From Pseudomonas grimontii (GTDB lineage: Bacteria; Pseudomonadota; Gammaproteobacteria; Pseudomonadales; Pseudomonadaceae): 64,000 nt of DNA. The position numbers and the translations under genes are program-made. A model generated the notes under the pieces. That model ran no database searches, had not been told where the DNA came from, and was given only the letters and a program-made list of their open reading frames with translations. The stretch lies in the NCBI RefSeq assembly GCF_007858185.1, contig NZ_VFES01000003.1:345229-409228 (forward strand), written 5' to 3'. Below are positions 1-13,060 of the stretch, one piece after another (within the stretch, counting starts at the first letter, position 1; each line of letters starts with the position of its first letter).

Positions 1-1
1 G

Positions 2-1180
2 GTTGCCCAGACGCCTTCGAAATCCTCGTCGCAGAAAAGCGCGCCTGTAAATGAAGAGCCGTCCCGCGACAGCTTCGACCCGATGGCGGGTGCCAGTTCC
101 CAGCAGGCTCCAGTCCGCGCCGAGCAGCGCACGGTTCAGGTTGAAGGTGCGCTCAAGCACACCAGCTACCTGAATCGCACGTTCACCTTTGAGAACTTCG
201 TCGAAGGTAAATCCAACCAGCTGGCCCGCGCTGCCGCCTGGCAGGTCGCCGATAACCCCAAGCACGGTTACAACCCGCTCTTCCTTTATGGCGGCGTTGG
301 CTTGGGTAAGACCCACTTGATGCACGCTGTGGGTAACCACCTATTAAAGAAGAACCCGAATGCCAAGGTTGTGTACCTGCACTCGGAGCGCTTCGTGGCT
401 GACATGGTCAAGGCCCTTCAGCTCAATGCGATCAACGAGTTCAAGCGGTTCTACCGCTCCGTTGATGCATTGCTGATCGATGACATTCAATTCTTCGCGC
501 GCAAGGAGCGTTCCCAGGAAGAGTTTTTCCACACCTTCAACGCCCTGCTCGAAGGCGGCCAGCAGGTCATCCTGACCAGTGACCGTTACCCGAAGGAAAT
601 CGAAGGCCTGGAAGAACGCCTGAAGTCGCGCTTTGGTTGGGGCCTTACCGTTGCGGTAGAGCCGCCGGAGCTGGAAACCCGCGTTGCGATCCTGATGAAA
701 AAGGCCGACCAGGCGAAAGTCGATCTGCCCCATGATGCTGCGTTTTTCATCGCTCAACGCATTCGCTCCAACGTGCGCGAGTTGGAAGGTGCGCTCAAGC
801 GTGTCATCGCTCACTCTCACTTCATGGGCCGCGATATCACCATCGAGCTGATTCGTGAATCCCTGAAAGACTTGCTGGCATTGCAGGACAAACTGGTGAG
901 TGTGGATAACATCCAGCGCACCGTGGCCGAGTACTACAAGATCAAGATTTCCGACTTGCTGTCCAAGCGTCGTTCGCGCTCGGTGGCTCGTCCTCGCCAG
1001 GTGGCCATGGCACTCTCCAAGGAGTTGACCAACCATAGCCTGCCGGAAATCGGTGATGTGTTTGGCGGTCGCGACCACACCACGGTCTTGCACGCGTGCC
1101 GTAAGATCAACGAACTTAAGGAATCCGACGCGGATATTCGCGAGGACTACAAGAACCTGCTGCGTACACTGACTACTTGA
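2..1180 (+). CDS. dnaA: Chromosomal replication initiator DnaA (5' truncated by window)
   Basis: Initiates replication by binding DnaA boxes and melting oriC as an ATP-bound oligomer. The open frame runs to the window edge with no start, so the N-terminal domain I and part of the linker lie outside; the first visible residues are a Ser/Pro-rich domain II linker. Seen: the [14 protein letters not shown] entry to the AAA+ domain, Walker [10 protein letters not shown], Walker [10 protein letters not shown], and the C-terminal DNA-binding signature [15 protein letters not shown]. The stop is at 1178-1180, 38 bases before dnaN. The in-frame ATG at 83 is internal and not a start. Family identity is certain. 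Confidence 0.98.
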   Translation, partial: VAQTPSKSSSQKSAPVNEEPSRDSFDPMAGASSQQAPVRAEQRTVQVEGALKHTSYLNRTFTFENFVEGKSNQLARAAAWQVADNPKHGYNPLFLYGGVGLGKTHLMHAVGNHLLKKNPNAKVVYLHSERFVADMVKALQLNAINEFKRFYRSVDALLIDDIQFFARKERSQEEFFHTFNALLEGGQQVILTSDRYPKEIEGLEERLKSRFGWGLTVAVEPPELETRVAILMKKADQAKVDLPHDAAFFIAQRIRSNVRELEGALKRVIAHSHFMGRDITIELIRESLKDLLALQDKLVSVDNIQRTVAEYYKIKISDLLSKRRSRSVARPRQVAMALSKELTNHSLPEIGDVFGGRDHTTVLHACRKINELKESDADIREDYKNLLRTLTT

Positions 1181-1218
1181 TGACACCAGCGCAGCTTATT
1201 AAGGCAAGGGACTAGACC

Positions 1219-2322
1219 ATGCATTTCACCATTCAACGCGAAGCCCTGTTGAAACCCCTGCAACTGGTCGCAGGCGTCGTCGAGCGCCGACAGACCTTGC
1301 CGGTGCTCTCCAACGTATTGCTGGTGGTCGAAGGCCAGCAATTGTCCTTGACCGGTACCGACCTGGAAGTCGAGCTGGTCGGTCGCGTGCAACTGGAAGA
1401 GCCGGCTGAACCTGGCGAGATCACAGTGCCTGCGCGCAAGCTTATGGACATCTGCAAAAGCCTGCCGAACGACGCGCTGATCGACATTAAGGTTGATGAG
1501 CAGAAGTTGGTGGTCAAGGCGGGTCGCAGTCGTTTCACGCTGTCTACTTTGCCGGCCAATGATTTCCCGACTGTGGAAGAAGGCCCAGGCTCACTGACTT
1601 GCAGCCTTGAGCAAAGCAAACTGCGCCGTCTTATCGAGCGCACCAGCTTCGCCATGGCCCAGCAGGACGTGCGTTACTATCTCAATGGCATGTTGCTGGA
1701 AGTGTCGGAGGGCATCATCCGCGCCGTGGCTACCGACGGTCACCGTCTGGCGATGTGCTCGATGCGCGCCGATATCGGTCAACCTGACCGTCATCAGGTC
1801 ATCGTGCCGCGTAAAGGTATTCTGGAATTGGCGCGCCTGCTCACCGAGCCAGATGGCAATGTCAGCATCGTGCTGGGTCAGCACCATATCCGCGCGACCA
1901 CCGGCGAATTCACCTTCACCTCCAAGCTGGTTGACGGCAAGTTCCCGGATTACGAGCGTGTCCTGCCTAAAGGCGGCGACAAGTTGGTGATCGGTGATCG
2001 TCAGGCCCTGCGTGAAGCGTTCAGCCGTACTGCGATTCTGTCCAACGAGAAGTACCGTGGTATTCGTCTGCAACTGGCCAATGGTCAGTTGAAAATCCAG
2101 GCTAATAACCCGGAGCAGGAAGAAGCGGAAGAGGAAGTGGGCGTCGACTACAACGGCGGCACTTTGGAAATCGGCTTCAACGTGAGCTACTTGCTGGACG
2201 TGCTGGGTGTGATGACCACCGAACAAGTTCGCCTGATCTTGTCGGACTCCAACAGCAGCGCCCTGGTGCAGGAATCCGATAATGACGACTCGGCTTACGT
2301 TGTTATGCCGATGCGCCTGTAA
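1219..2322 (+). CDS. dnaN: DNA polymerase III beta subunit (sliding clamp)
   Basis: Ring-shaped processivity clamp that tethers DNA polymerase III and other partners to DNA. The 367-residue length is the normal size for three clamp domains, starting MHFTIQREALLKPLQ and ending VVMPMRL, the usual C-terminus facing the partner-binding pocket. AAGGGA, 7-12 bases upstream of the ATG, serves as ribosome binding site. It sits between dnaA and recF with 20 bases to recF, the conserved pseudomonad dnaA-dnaN-recF-gyrB order, and is probably co-transcribed with recF. Confidence 0.98.
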   Translation: MHFTIQREALLKPLQLVAGVVERRQTLPVLSNVLLVVEGQQLSLTGTDLEVELVGRVQLEEPAEPGEITVPARKLMDICKSLPNDALIDIKVDEQKLVVKAGRSRFTLSTLPANDFPTVEEGPGSLTCSLEQSKLRRLIERTSFAMAQQDVRYYLNGMLLEVSEGIIRAVATDGHRLAMCSMRADIGQPDRHQVIVPRKGILELARLLTEPDGNVSIVLGQHHIRATTGEFTFTSKLVDGKFPDYERVLPKGGDKLVIGDRQALREAFSRTAILSNEKYRGIRLQLANGQLKIQANNPEQEEAEEEVGVDYNGGTLEIGFNVSYLLDVLGVMTTEQVRLILSDSNSSALVQESDNDDSAYVVMPMRL

Positions 2323-2342
2323 TCATGCTCAGCAGAAGCTAG

Positions 2343-5868
<3,526 letters not shown>

Positions 5869-5891
5869 TCCAGACGCGACACCCCAAAAAT

Positions 5892-5925
5892 AAAAAAGGC
5901 CAACGCTATGCGTTGGCCTTTTTTA
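5892..5925 (+). terminator. Rho-independent terminator after gyrB
   Basis: AAGGCCAACGC and GCGTTGGCCTT pair around a short TAT loop, with a 5' A-run and a 3' T-run of six. It closes the recF-gyrB transcript, and its A/T symmetry lets it also serve the opposing response regulator gene. Confidence 0.9.
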
Positions 5926-5951
5926 TTGCGCGGAAATCACCGTCTGCAAAA

Positions 5952-5967
5952 TGCTCCACGTGGAACA
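5952..5967. other. parS: parS-like site downstream of gyrB
   Basis: TGCTCCACGTGGAACA matches the parS palindrome at 15 of 16 positions (C in place of T in the left arm). It is intergenic between the gyrB terminator and the convergent regulator gene, and with the two recF sites forms a 3.2-kb cluster. Confidence 0.8.
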
Positions 5968-5976
5968 TCGTGGTTT

Positions 5977-6699
5977 TTATCCATGGGAAGCTGTAGCCAC
6001 ACTCTCCAACCGATACCCATACCCATAGATCGTCAACAACTGCCAACCCCTATCTGCGGTAAGCCCGAGCTTGTTGCGTAGCCGATAGATATGCGTATCC
6101 AGCGGCCGAGAGGACACCATTTCTTCATGGGTCCAGAATCGCTCATAAAGGTACTCGCGCGACAGCGGCCGAGCCAGGTTGGCGAACAAGCAGCTCGCCA
6201 GACGGTATTCGCGCTCGGTAAGGTTGATCGGTTTGCCTGCGCGTGTGACGGTCAACTCCGCGTCGTCGAAGGTCAGGTCATTGAAACTCTGCACTTCAGG
6301 GGTCGCCGATTTCTGCAGGCCATGCCGACGTAGAACGGCTGTCACTCTCGCCTTCAGTTCGTTAGGTCGAAAGGGTTTGCTGACGTAATCGTCGGCGCCA
6401 CTGTTCAATGCGGTGACGATATCGCTTTCGGCGTCACGGCTGGTGAGCATGATGACAGCGGGTGGTGACTCCATGTGCTCACGGGTCCAGCGCAGCAAGG
6501 CAATACCGGTGATGTCGGGCAGTTGCCAGTCGAGTATCAGCAGGTCGAAGGTCTCCCGGCGCAATTGACGCAGCAGGTCTTCGCCGCGCTCGAAGCAATG
6601 CAGGGTCCAGGGTTGTTCGGCAGTGCTGGGGATTTGTCGCAGTGTCTGTTCTACCCGTCGCAATTCAGCGGGTTCGTCATCCAGTATTGCGACACGCAT
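5977..6699 (-). CDS. OmpR-family two-component response regulator
   Basis: Phosphorylation-controlled transcription factor of 240 aa. The receiver domain starts MRVAILDDEPAE (acidic pair D7/D8), the probable phospho-acceptor is Asp57 in LLILDWQLPD, and the conserved Lys is in VSKPFRPNELKA. A C-terminal winged-helix DNA-binding domain (LTEREYRLASCLFANL ... LDTHIYRLRNKLG) follows. I chose the ATG at 6699, not the longer in-frame start at 6759, because it begins the receiver fold and has an AAAGGA ribosome site. It is divergent from the CHASE2 kinase at 7152, its likely partner. The regulon cannot be read from the sequence. Confidence 0.93.
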   Translation of the reverse strand: MRVAILDDEPAELRRVEQTLRQIPSTAEQPWTLHCFERGEDLLRQLRRETFDLLILDWQLPDITGIALLRWTREHMESPPAVIMLTSRDAESDIVTALNSGADDYVSKPFRPNELKARVTAVLRRHGLQKSATPEVQSFNDLTFDDAELTVTRAGKPINLTEREYRLASCLFANLARPLSREYLYERFWTHEEMVSSRPLDTHIYRLRNKLGLTADRGWQLLTIYGYGYRLESVATASHG

Positions 6700-6980
6700 G
6701 GGTGGGTCCTTTCTTCTCGAAGAGTACGGCAGTCGTATTATTGAGGGCACGTACTGCACAGATGCCGGTCACTGAATCTGAATAATTGTGCTCAGGTTCG
6801 TTGACCCCTTGGATCTCTCGGTACGCTGGAATCAACAAGCGAATAGGCCATTGAACGTTCTCCATACCGATGTGGGAAAGATACCGGCTCCAGGCCTTAA
6901 GGAAAAGGATCAGCCGACGCGTGCGCTGTCGTAAACTTCTGTGTCCTGATAGTGGATAGCCTTTTGGACTCCCCGCCGTT
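6700..6980. other. Divergent intergenic region of the two-component locus
   Basis: No convincing gene is seen between the regulator start and the FecR-like remnant. The leftward frame reaching back to 7030 starts inside the remnant and has no family resemblance. The regulator promoter must lie here, but I see no clear operator. Confidence 0.4.
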
Positions 6981-7148
6981 ATGAACATCAAGCAGGATTT
7001 TTTTTCCACCGCGTCAAAAATGAGCTTCACTGGGCTCAGCGCGTCGTTCTATCACGTACGTGTGTCGGCTTACGACGTGCAACGTCTTGAGGGGGAATCG
7101 GGGGGCTATGCCATCTTCTACCGCACGCCAACAACACAGGCGCGTTGA
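6960..7148 (+). pseudogene. Probable remnant of a FecR-like sensor/scaffold gene (C-terminal end only)
   Basis: An open frame from a stop at 6957-6959 to a TGA at 7146-7148 encodes about 60 residues, including SFYHVRVSAYDVQRLEG and GGYAIFYRTP. This resembles the repeat-like C-terminus of FecR-domain proteins that sit between a response regulator and a CHASE2 kinase in other bacteria. No FecR domain, signal peptide or LysM precedes it. It ends 3 bases before the kinase start, as expected for the last piece of an operon partner. The reading is an inference from the short motif and the context; it could instead be a small orphan ORF starting at the ATG at 6981. Confidence 0.4.
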
Positions 7149-7151
7149 CCC

Positions 7152-9434
7152 GTGATGCTCTGGGGAAAGGCCGAAAAGCGTCAACCCACCCATGCCCAGC
7201 GCCTATTCCACGGTCTGGTACGTGAGTGGTTGTGGATTGGTTTGCTGTTATTGCCGATCACTGCCTATCTCTCGATGAGTCCAGGCCTGGCCTTGAACAA
7301 CCCGCTATACGACAGCCTTCGCCGTCTGGCGCCACTGCCGGTGGACCCGCGCATCCTGCTGGTGACCATCGATGACCCTAGCCTGAAGAAACTCGGCCAG
7401 TGGCCCTGGCCGCGCAGTTTGCATGCCGACCTGATCGATCGTCTTAGCGCGGCGCAGCCGGCCGGTATCCTGTTTGATGTGATCTTCAGCGAGCCCGGTA
7501 ACCCCATTAATGACAAACGCCTGGCCGACGCAGTGTGCAACGCCGGCAACGTATTGTTGCCCTTGGCCCGTGACGATGCCGCCAGCTACAGTCAGCCCGG
7601 GGCACAAATGCTGTCACTGCTCAAATGTGCCAAGGGCGTCGGGCATATCAATGTGGAGGCGGATAGCGATGGCGTGGTCCGCAGGCTGTATATGCGCGAG
7701 GGGCCAGCCGACGCCACGGCGCTTCAGTTAGCGTGGCTGGCCTTCGCAATGAGCGGGCAATCGGCCGAGATGCCTGGGGAGCCCCTGACATCGATCACCC
7801 AGGATTGGCACCGGGAGTATGCCGTCCGTATCCCGTTTATTGCTGCCGACACCCATTTCCCGAGCGTGTCTTATGTCAGCGTATTGCGCGGTGAGGTCCC
7901 TCCCGAGCGGTTGCGGGGCCGTCTGATTCTGGTGGGGGCGACAGCGTCGGGCATGGGCGATCGCTTTGTCACACCGCTCTCTCCTATGGCCGGCACCACC
8001 GCGGGTGTGGAGATCCAGGCCAATGTGCTCAATGGCTTGCTGCAAGGTCGAAGTATTGTGGACTTGCCCGCATGGCTGGCCGCACTGATTGCAACGTCCC
8101 TGGTGGCGATGCTGCTGGGCCTGCTGCTCTACCGTCCACGCTATGCGCTGTGGATGACCCTGGGGTGCATGTTCACGGCCTTGCTCGGTTCAGCGGGCTT
8201 GTTGCGCTTGGGCTATTGGTGGTCGCCTGCGGCCTGCTTGATCGGTTTGCTGTTGAGCTATCTGATCTGGAACTGGCGCCGTCTAAGTGTGATCCTGGCC
8301 TACTTCGGCTGGGAATTGGCGCGCCTGGATAACGAACCCAAAGTATTGCCCGAACGCCGTCGCGCACCCGCCAACAAAGGTGACGTATTGCAGGGCCGCA
8401 TCTTTGCCCTGGAGCAAGCCGTAAGTCGTACGCGGGACACCCGACGTTTTATGGCCGATGGGTTGGAATGCTTGCCGGTGGCGACACTGATCACAGACAC
8501 CCAGGGCAATATCCTGTTGGCCAACCGGATTGCCCGGGAAGTGTTCGGCAATGACTTGATCAACCATAACCTTCTGGAGCAACTGGCTGACCTCGGTTAT
8601 CCGCCGCTGCACAATGGCGTACGCCCCACCCTCTCAACGCTGGAACTCGTTGAGTTTCGTGATATTCACCAGCGTAGCTTACGCATGGAACTTGCCCCGT
8701 TGCTGCCGGCCGAAGGGGATGTCGCGCTTGGCTGGCTGCTGAGCCTCACCGACCTGAGCCAGGAACGCGAGGCCCAGCAGCATCGGGAAACCATGTTGCG
8801 CTTCCTCTCCCACGACTTGCGTGCACCCCACTCGGCGATCCTCGCACTGTTGGATGTGCACAACAGTGAGTCGCCGATATTTGCCCAGATCGAGCAGCAA
8901 GTACGCCGTGCCTTGAGCCTGACCGAATCGTTTGTGCAACTGGCGAAAGCCGAGGCCGATGGCTACCAGTTCGAGCCTACGCTGTTCGCCATGTTGGTAA
9001 TGGATGCCTTTGATCAGGTGGCAGTGATCGCCCAGCTCAAAGGTATTCACTTGGTCCACGATCTGGACGAGGCCGACGAAGGGATGGTGTCAGCCGATCA
9101 ATCGCTGCTCACCCGCGCATTGTTCAACGTGTTGGAGAACGCGATCAAATACTCCCCGTCCGGTACCACTGTCCGGCTGCGACACAGCAGCGCGCAAGGC
9201 TGGTTGGAATGCCGCATCAGCGACCAGGGGCCGGGGATAGCCGCCGAGGATTTGCCTGAGCTCTTCAGCCAGTACAAGCGCTTTGACTCGGCCCAAGGCA
9301 GCGAAGGGTTGGGCTTGGGACTGAGCATGGTCAAGGCGGTCGTGGAGCGTCATGGGGGCCGTATCGAGTGTGAAAGCACCGTGGGCAAAGGCACTACGTT
9401 CAGTCTGCAGCTGCCCTTGCTGGACGACGGCTAA
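7152..9434 (+). CDS. CHASE2-domain sensor histidine kinase
   Basis: Membrane sensor kinase of about 760 aa. An N-terminal transmembrane helix (roughly residues 28-48) leads to a periplasmic CHASE2 domain (DPRILLVTIDDPSLKKLGQW ... GRLILVGATASGMGD), then about three transmembrane helices (about 300-375), a PAS-like region (PVATLITDTQGNILLANR), a HisKA H-box with His554 in RFLSHDLRAPHS, and a HATPase domain (NVLENAIKYSP, DQGPGIA, GLGLGLSMVKAVVERHGG). Start is GTG 7152 or ATG 7155; they differ by one residue. It is divergent from the regulator at 5977-6699, its likely cognate. The extracytoplasmic ligand is unknown. Confidence 0.93.
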   Translation: MMLWGKAEKRQPTHAQRLFHGLVREWLWIGLLLLPITAYLSMSPGLALNNPLYDSLRRLAPLPVDPRILLVTIDDPSLKKLGQWPWPRSLHADLIDRLSAAQPAGILFDVIFSEPGNPINDKRLADAVCNAGNVLLPLARDDAASYSQPGAQMLSLLKCAKGVGHINVEADSDGVVRRLYMREGPADATALQLAWLAFAMSGQSAEMPGEPLTSITQDWHREYAVRIPFIAADTHFPSVSYVSVLRGEVPPERLRGRLILVGATASGMGDRFVTPLSPMAGTTAGVEIQANVLNGLLQGRSIVDLPAWLAALIATSLVAMLLGLLLYRPRYALWMTLGCMFTALLGSAGLLRLGYWWSPAACLIGLLLSYLIWNWRRLSVILAYFGWELARLDNEPKVLPERRRAPANKGDVLQGRIFALEQAVSRTRDTRRFMADGLECLPVATLITDTQGNILLANRIAREVFGNDLINHNLLEQLADLGYPPLHNGVRPTLSTLELVEFRDIHQRSLRMELAPLLPAEGDVALGWLLSLTDLSQEREAQQHRETMLRFLSHDLRAPHSAILALLDVHNSESPIFAQIEQQVRRALSLTESFVQLAKAEADGYQFEPTLFAMLVMDAFDQVAVIAQLKGIHLVHDLDEADEGMVSADQSLLTRALFNVLENAIKYSPSGTTVRLRHSSAQGWLECRISDQGPGIAAEDLPELFSQYKRFDSAQGSEGLGLGLSMVKAVVERHGGRIECESTVGKGTTFSLQLPLLDDG

Positions 9435-9456
9435 AACGTACTTTTCTGCTGTGCAT

Positions 9457-9486
9457 AAAAAACCGGTCTCAAGGACCGGTTTTTTA
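9457..9486 (+). terminator. Rho-independent terminator after the CHASE2 kinase
   Basis: AAAAAACCGGTC and GACCGGTTTTTT form a 12-bp stem with a 5-base loop and T-run. It is symmetric enough to act on the converging plsC transcript too. Confidence 0.9.
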
Positions 9487-9613
9487 ATGCGGAAAAAACT
9501 TATGCACGTTTTCCGCGATTTTATGATCTTTAGAAATATCTAAGTAAATCAACTTATTAGGATCAAAAAAAGCCAATTCGCCAACAAACCGTACACAGGT
9601 TATCCACAGATGC
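9487..9613. other. AT-rich convergent intergenic stretch with DnaA-box-like sequences
   Basis: A consensus DnaA box TTATCCACA lies at 9600-9608. A near match TTATGCACG at 9500-9508 sits in the loop of an 8-bp inverted repeat (GCGGAAAA at 9489-9496, TTTTCCGC at 9509-9516). The rest is strongly A/T rich with two GATC sequences. No gene is visible. It may bind DnaA; function is not established. Confidence 0.45.
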
Positions 9614-10384
9614 TCATACCACCGGCGTATCCACCACCACCGGCTCCGGCGGCAGGGAACCCATGGCCCGCTGCTGCGCTTCATTCCATGCCTGGGCACG
9701 GTCATTCAGCGCGGCAATGGCGCGTGGGCCTTCGCCTTCTGCGTACATTGGCTCGCCAATCACCACAGTGATGGTGCCCTCGCGTTTTGCCCAACCGGTC
9801 TTCGGCCAGAACTTGCCGGCGTTATGCGCAATCGGCAGCACCGGCAGGTTGGCATTGACCGCCAATGCCGTACCCCCTCGGGAGAACTTGCCCACGGTCC
9901 CAAAGGGGACCCGTGTGCCTTCCGGAAAGATCAGTACCCACACGCCATCCTTGAGCAGTTCATCGCCCTTCTTGGCGACATGCTTGAGCGCCGCCTTGGG
10001 GTTGTCACGGTCGATAGCGATCGGGCGCAACATGGCCATGGCCCAGCCGAAGAACGGCACGTACAGCAGTTCACGCTTGAGCACTTGGCTCAACGGCGAG
10101 AAGTAAGCCGAGAGGAAGAAGGTCTCCCAGGTGCTCTGGTGATTCGACAGAATCACGCAGGGCTGGTCCGGTACGTTTTCCGCGCCCTTGATCTCGAAAC
10201 GAATGTTCAGGAACACCTTGGTCAGCCACAACGCGCAGCGGCACCAATAGACGTTGATAAAGCGATAGCGCGCCTTGAACGGGAGAAACGGCGCAATAAA
10301 AAAGCTCAGGGTGCACCAGAGAAACGAACTGGTGCCCAGCAGCAGGTAAAAGAAAAAGGTTCTGATGGCCTGCAAAATCGACAT
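9614..10384 (-). CDS. plsC: 1-acyl-sn-glycerol-3-phosphate acyltransferase
   Basis: Inner-membrane enzyme that acylates lysophosphatidate to phosphatidate in phospholipid synthesis. The acyltransferase motif I is SNHQSTWE (H-x4-E rather than the common H-x4-D), followed by RELLYVPFFGWAM and motif III FPEGTR. A hydrophobic N-terminal segment (FFFYLLLGTSSFLWC) anchors it. I start at ATG 10384 (256 aa); upstream in-frame codons to 10510 lack family similarity. It is the last gene of the leftward glyQ-glyS-gmhB-plsC run. The Glu substitution in motif I is conservative and I believe common in this subfamily. Confidence 0.92.
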   Translation of the reverse strand: MSILQAIRTFFFYLLLGTSSFLWCTLSFFIAPFLPFKARYRFINVYWCRCALWLTKVFLNIRFEIKGAENVPDQPCVILSNHQSTWETFFLSAYFSPLSQVLKRELLYVPFFGWAMAMLRPIAIDRDNPKAALKHVAKKGDELLKDGVWVLIFPEGTRVPFGTVGKFSRGGTALAVNANLPVLPIAHNAGKFWPKTGWAKREGTITVVIGEPMYAEGEGPRAIAALNDRAQAWNEAQQRAMGSLPPEPVVVDTPVV

Positions 10385-10466
10385 GGCGGCATTTACCGTT
10401 GCGGGACATGGCCCGCCTGTTAAAAGCGCACTCCCGAACAGTCCTTGGTCAGGAAGTCGAGGGCGG

Positions 10467-11003
10467 CTAGTTGTTGATAAGTTCTGCGGCAACCGCCGCC
10501 AGATCGTCAAAAATCAAGGTGCCTACCGGCAGGTTTTTCGCCTGGGTCTTTTCGCCTTTCCCGGTCTTTACCAAAACTGGCTGAGAGTCGACGGCTTTGG
10601 CCGCCTCCAGGTCACCGAGGCTGTCCCCGACGAACCATATCCCAGCCAAGGGCACCTTGTAATGTTCTGCAATGGTTTTCAACATGCCAGGCTTGGGTTT
10701 GCGGCAATTGCAGCCCTCATCCGGCCCGTGAGGGCAGTACACCACCAACCCCACCTCACCGCCCTGCTCCGCCACCAGCGTGCGCAAGCGCGCGTGCATG
10801 GCGTCCAGGGTAGCGATGTCGTAGTAGCCGCGGGCTATGCCGGACTGGTTGGTGGCGATGGCCACCGTCCAGCCGGCTTTGCTCAACTGCGTGATGGCCT
10901 CGATCGAACCGGGCAGTGGAATCCATTCCGCCACCGACTTGATGTAAGCGTCGGAGTCGTAGTTGATCACCCCGTCCCGATCGAGAATCAGCAGTTTCAA
11001 CAT
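10467..11003 (-). CDS. gmhB: D-glycero-beta-D-manno-heptose 1,7-bisphosphate 7-phosphatase
   Basis: HAD phosphatase of the ADP-heptose pathway for the LPS inner core. The HAD motif DRDGVIN is at residues 8-14, a zinc-binding Cys/His cluster CPHGPDEGCNCRKPKPGM typical of GmhB follows, then the C-terminal acidic motif VGDSLGDLEAA. At 178 aa it is the normal length. It starts 2 bases after the glyS stop, so it is translationally linked to glyS, and lies 82 bases before plsC. Confidence 0.95.
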   Translation of the reverse strand: MLKLLILDRDGVINYDSDAYIKSVAEWIPLPGSIEAITQLSKAGWTVAIATNQSGIARGYYDIATLDAMHARLRTLVAEQGGEVGLVVYCPHGPDEGCNCRKPKPGMLKTIAEHYKVPLAGIWFVGDSLGDLEAAKAVDSQPVLVKTGKGEKTQAKNLPVGTLIFDDLAAVAAELINN

Positions 11004-11005
11004 GC

Positions 11006-13060
11006 TCAGCTCAGCGTCGAAATGTCAGCGATGTTGACGAACAAGCCACGCAGACGCGCCAGCATGGCGTAGCGGTTTTTCCGCACGCCGGCATCTTCGG
11101 CATTGATCATCACCGCTTCGAAGAACGCATCCACCGGCTCACGCAAGGTGGCCAGGCGTGCCAGGGCCTCGGCGTAATTGCGTTCGGCGATCAGCGGCTT
11201 CACCGCATTCTCTGCCTTGGCAATGGCCGAGTTCAGCGAGAACTCCTTGGCGTCGGCAAACAGGCCAGGGTCGACATCGGCGTTGCCCAGGCCTTCGGCC
11301 TTGCTCAGCAGGTTCGACACACGCTTGTTCACGGCGGCCAGGGCATCGGCTTCCGGCAGCTTGCGGAACGCCTGTACGGCTTGTACGCGTTGATCGAAGT
11401 CCAGCGCCGAACCCGGTTGCAGGGCACGTACCGACAGGTAGACGGAAACGTCCACGCCTTCATCTTCATAACGCGCACGTAGGCGGTCGAACACGAATTC
11501 CAGCACTTGCTCGGCCAGGCCGGCTTGCTTGACCTTGCCACCGAACTGGCCGACCGCGAACACCACGGCCTGGGTCAGGTCGAGGTCCAGCTTCTTGTCG
11601 ATCAGGATACGCAGTACGCCCAGGGCCGCACGACGCAGGGCATACGGGTCTTTGCTACCGGTGGGCAGCATGCCGATACCGAAGATACCGACGAGGGTAT
11701 CCAGCTTGTCGGCGATGGCCACGGCCGCACCGGTCAGGGTGGTCGGCAGCTCGGCACCGGCACCGCGCGGCATGTACTGCTCGTTCAGCGCCAGGGCGAC
11801 ATCGTTCGGCTCGCCATCGTTGAGGGCGTAGTAGTAACCGGCAACGCCTTGCATCTCCGGGAACTCGCCGACCATCTCGGTGGCCAGGTCGCACTTGGAC
11901 AGCAAGCCTGCACGCGTAGCCCAGGCGGCATCACCGCCAATGCGTGGGGCAATGTAGGCCGCCAGCTTGGAAACGCGCACAGCCTTGTCGTAGACGCTGC
12001 CGAGTTTTTCCTGGAACACCACGTTTTGCAGGCGCAGGTTGAAGTCTTCGAGTTTCTGCTTCTTGTCTTGCTTGAAGAAGAACTCGGCGTCAGTCAGGCG
12101 CGGGCGAACGACTTTTTCGTTACCGGCGATGATCTGCTGGGGGTCCTTGCTTTCGATGTTGGCCACGGTGATAAAGCGCGGCAGCAACTTACCGTCCACG
12201 TCCAGCAGGCAGAAATACTTCTGGTTGTCCTGCATGGTGGTGATCAGCGCTTCCTGCGGCACCTCGAGGAAACGTTCTTCGAACGAGCACACCAGCGGAA
12301 CTGGCCATTCAACCAGCGCGGTCACTTCGTCGAGCAGGCTTGGCGGCACGATGGCGGTGCCTTCCTGCAGGCGGGCCAGCTCTTCGGTGCGCTTGCTGAT
12401 CAGCTCGCGACGCTCGTTGGCATCGGCCAGCACGTAAGCCGCGCGCAGATCGGCGGCATAGTTAGCCGGCGAAGTGATGCGCACCGCTTCTGGGTGGTGG
12501 AAGCGGTGACCACGGGAATCACGGCCAGCCTTCTGGGCGAGGATGGTGCAGTCGATGACCTGGTCACCGAGCAGCATCACCAGCCACTGGGTTGGGCGCA
12601 CAAACTCTTCCTTGCGCGCGCCCCAGCGCATGCGCTTAGGGATCGGCAGGTCGTTCAGGGAGTCTTCGACGATGGTCGGCAACAGGCTGGCGGTCGGCTT
12701 GCCTTTGATGACCTGGCTGAACCGCAGTTTCGGGCCGCTCTGGTCGATCTCGCTCAGCTCCACGCCACATTTCTTGGCGAAGCCCAGCGCGGCTTGAGTC
12801 GGGTTGCCTTCGGCGTCGAAAGCCGCCTGGCGTGGCGGGCCGTCGAGGTTGATGCTGCGGTCCGGCTGCTGGGTTTCCAGCGCGGTCAGCAACACGGCCA
12901 GGCGGCGCGGCGCGGCGTAGACTTTTTTCGCTTCAAACTTCAGGCCGGCGCTCTGCAGGCCTTTTTCGATACCGGCCAGGAACGCATCGGCCAGGGTATT
13001 GAGTGCCTTGGGTGGCAGCTCTTCGGTGCCCAGTTCAACCAGGAAATCTTGAGCACTCAT
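11006..13060 (-). CDS. glyS: Glycine--tRNA ligase beta subunit
   Basis: Beta chain of the alpha2beta2 bacterial glycyl-tRNA synthetase, responsible for tRNA recognition; cytoplasmic. 684 aa, starting [20 protein letters not shown], the family N-terminus, with the HD-like segment [20 protein letters not shown] and a C-terminal anticodon-binding DALR-like region. It overlaps the end of glyQ by 4 bases (ATGA type), keeping subunit synthesis balanced. A 546-residue open frame on the other strand is a GC-rich shadow. Confidence 0.98.
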   Translation of the reverse strand: MSAQDFLVELGTEELPPKALNTLADAFLAGIEKGLQSAGLKFEAKKVYAAPRRLAVLLTALETQQPDRSINLDGPPRQAAFDAEGNPTQAALGFAKKCGVELSEIDQSGPKLRFSQVIKGKPTASLLPTIVEDSLNDLPIPKRMRWGARKEEFVRPTQWLVMLLGDQVIDCTILAQKAGRDSRGHRFHHPEAVRITSPANYAADLRAAYVLADANERRELISKRTEELARLQEGTAIVPPSLLDEVTALVEWPVPLVCSFEERFLEVPQEALITTMQDNQKYFCLLDVDGKLLPRFITVANIESKDPQQIIAGNEKVVRPRLTDAEFFFKQDKKQKLEDFNLRLQNVVFQEKLGSVYDKAVRVSKLAAYIAPRIGGDAAWATRAGLLSKCDLATEMVGEFPEMQGVAGYYYALNDGEPNDVALALNEQYMPRGAGAELPTTLTGAAVAIADKLDTLVGIFGIGMLPTGSKDPYALRRAALGVLRILIDKKLDLDLTQAVVFAVGQFGGKVKQAGLAEQVLEFVFDRLRARYEDEGVDVSVYLSVRALQPGSALDFDQRVQAVQAFRKLPEADALAAVNKRVSNLLSKAEGLGNADVDPGLFADAKEFSLNSAIAKAENAVKPLIAERNYAEALARLATLREPVDAFFEAVMINAEDAGVRKNRYAMLARLRGLFVNIADISTLS

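Noticed and set aside
6677..7030. 117-residue leftward frame between the regulator and kinase
   Set aside because: Overlaps the regulator start and the FecR-like remnant, has no ribosome site I trust and no recognisable motif.
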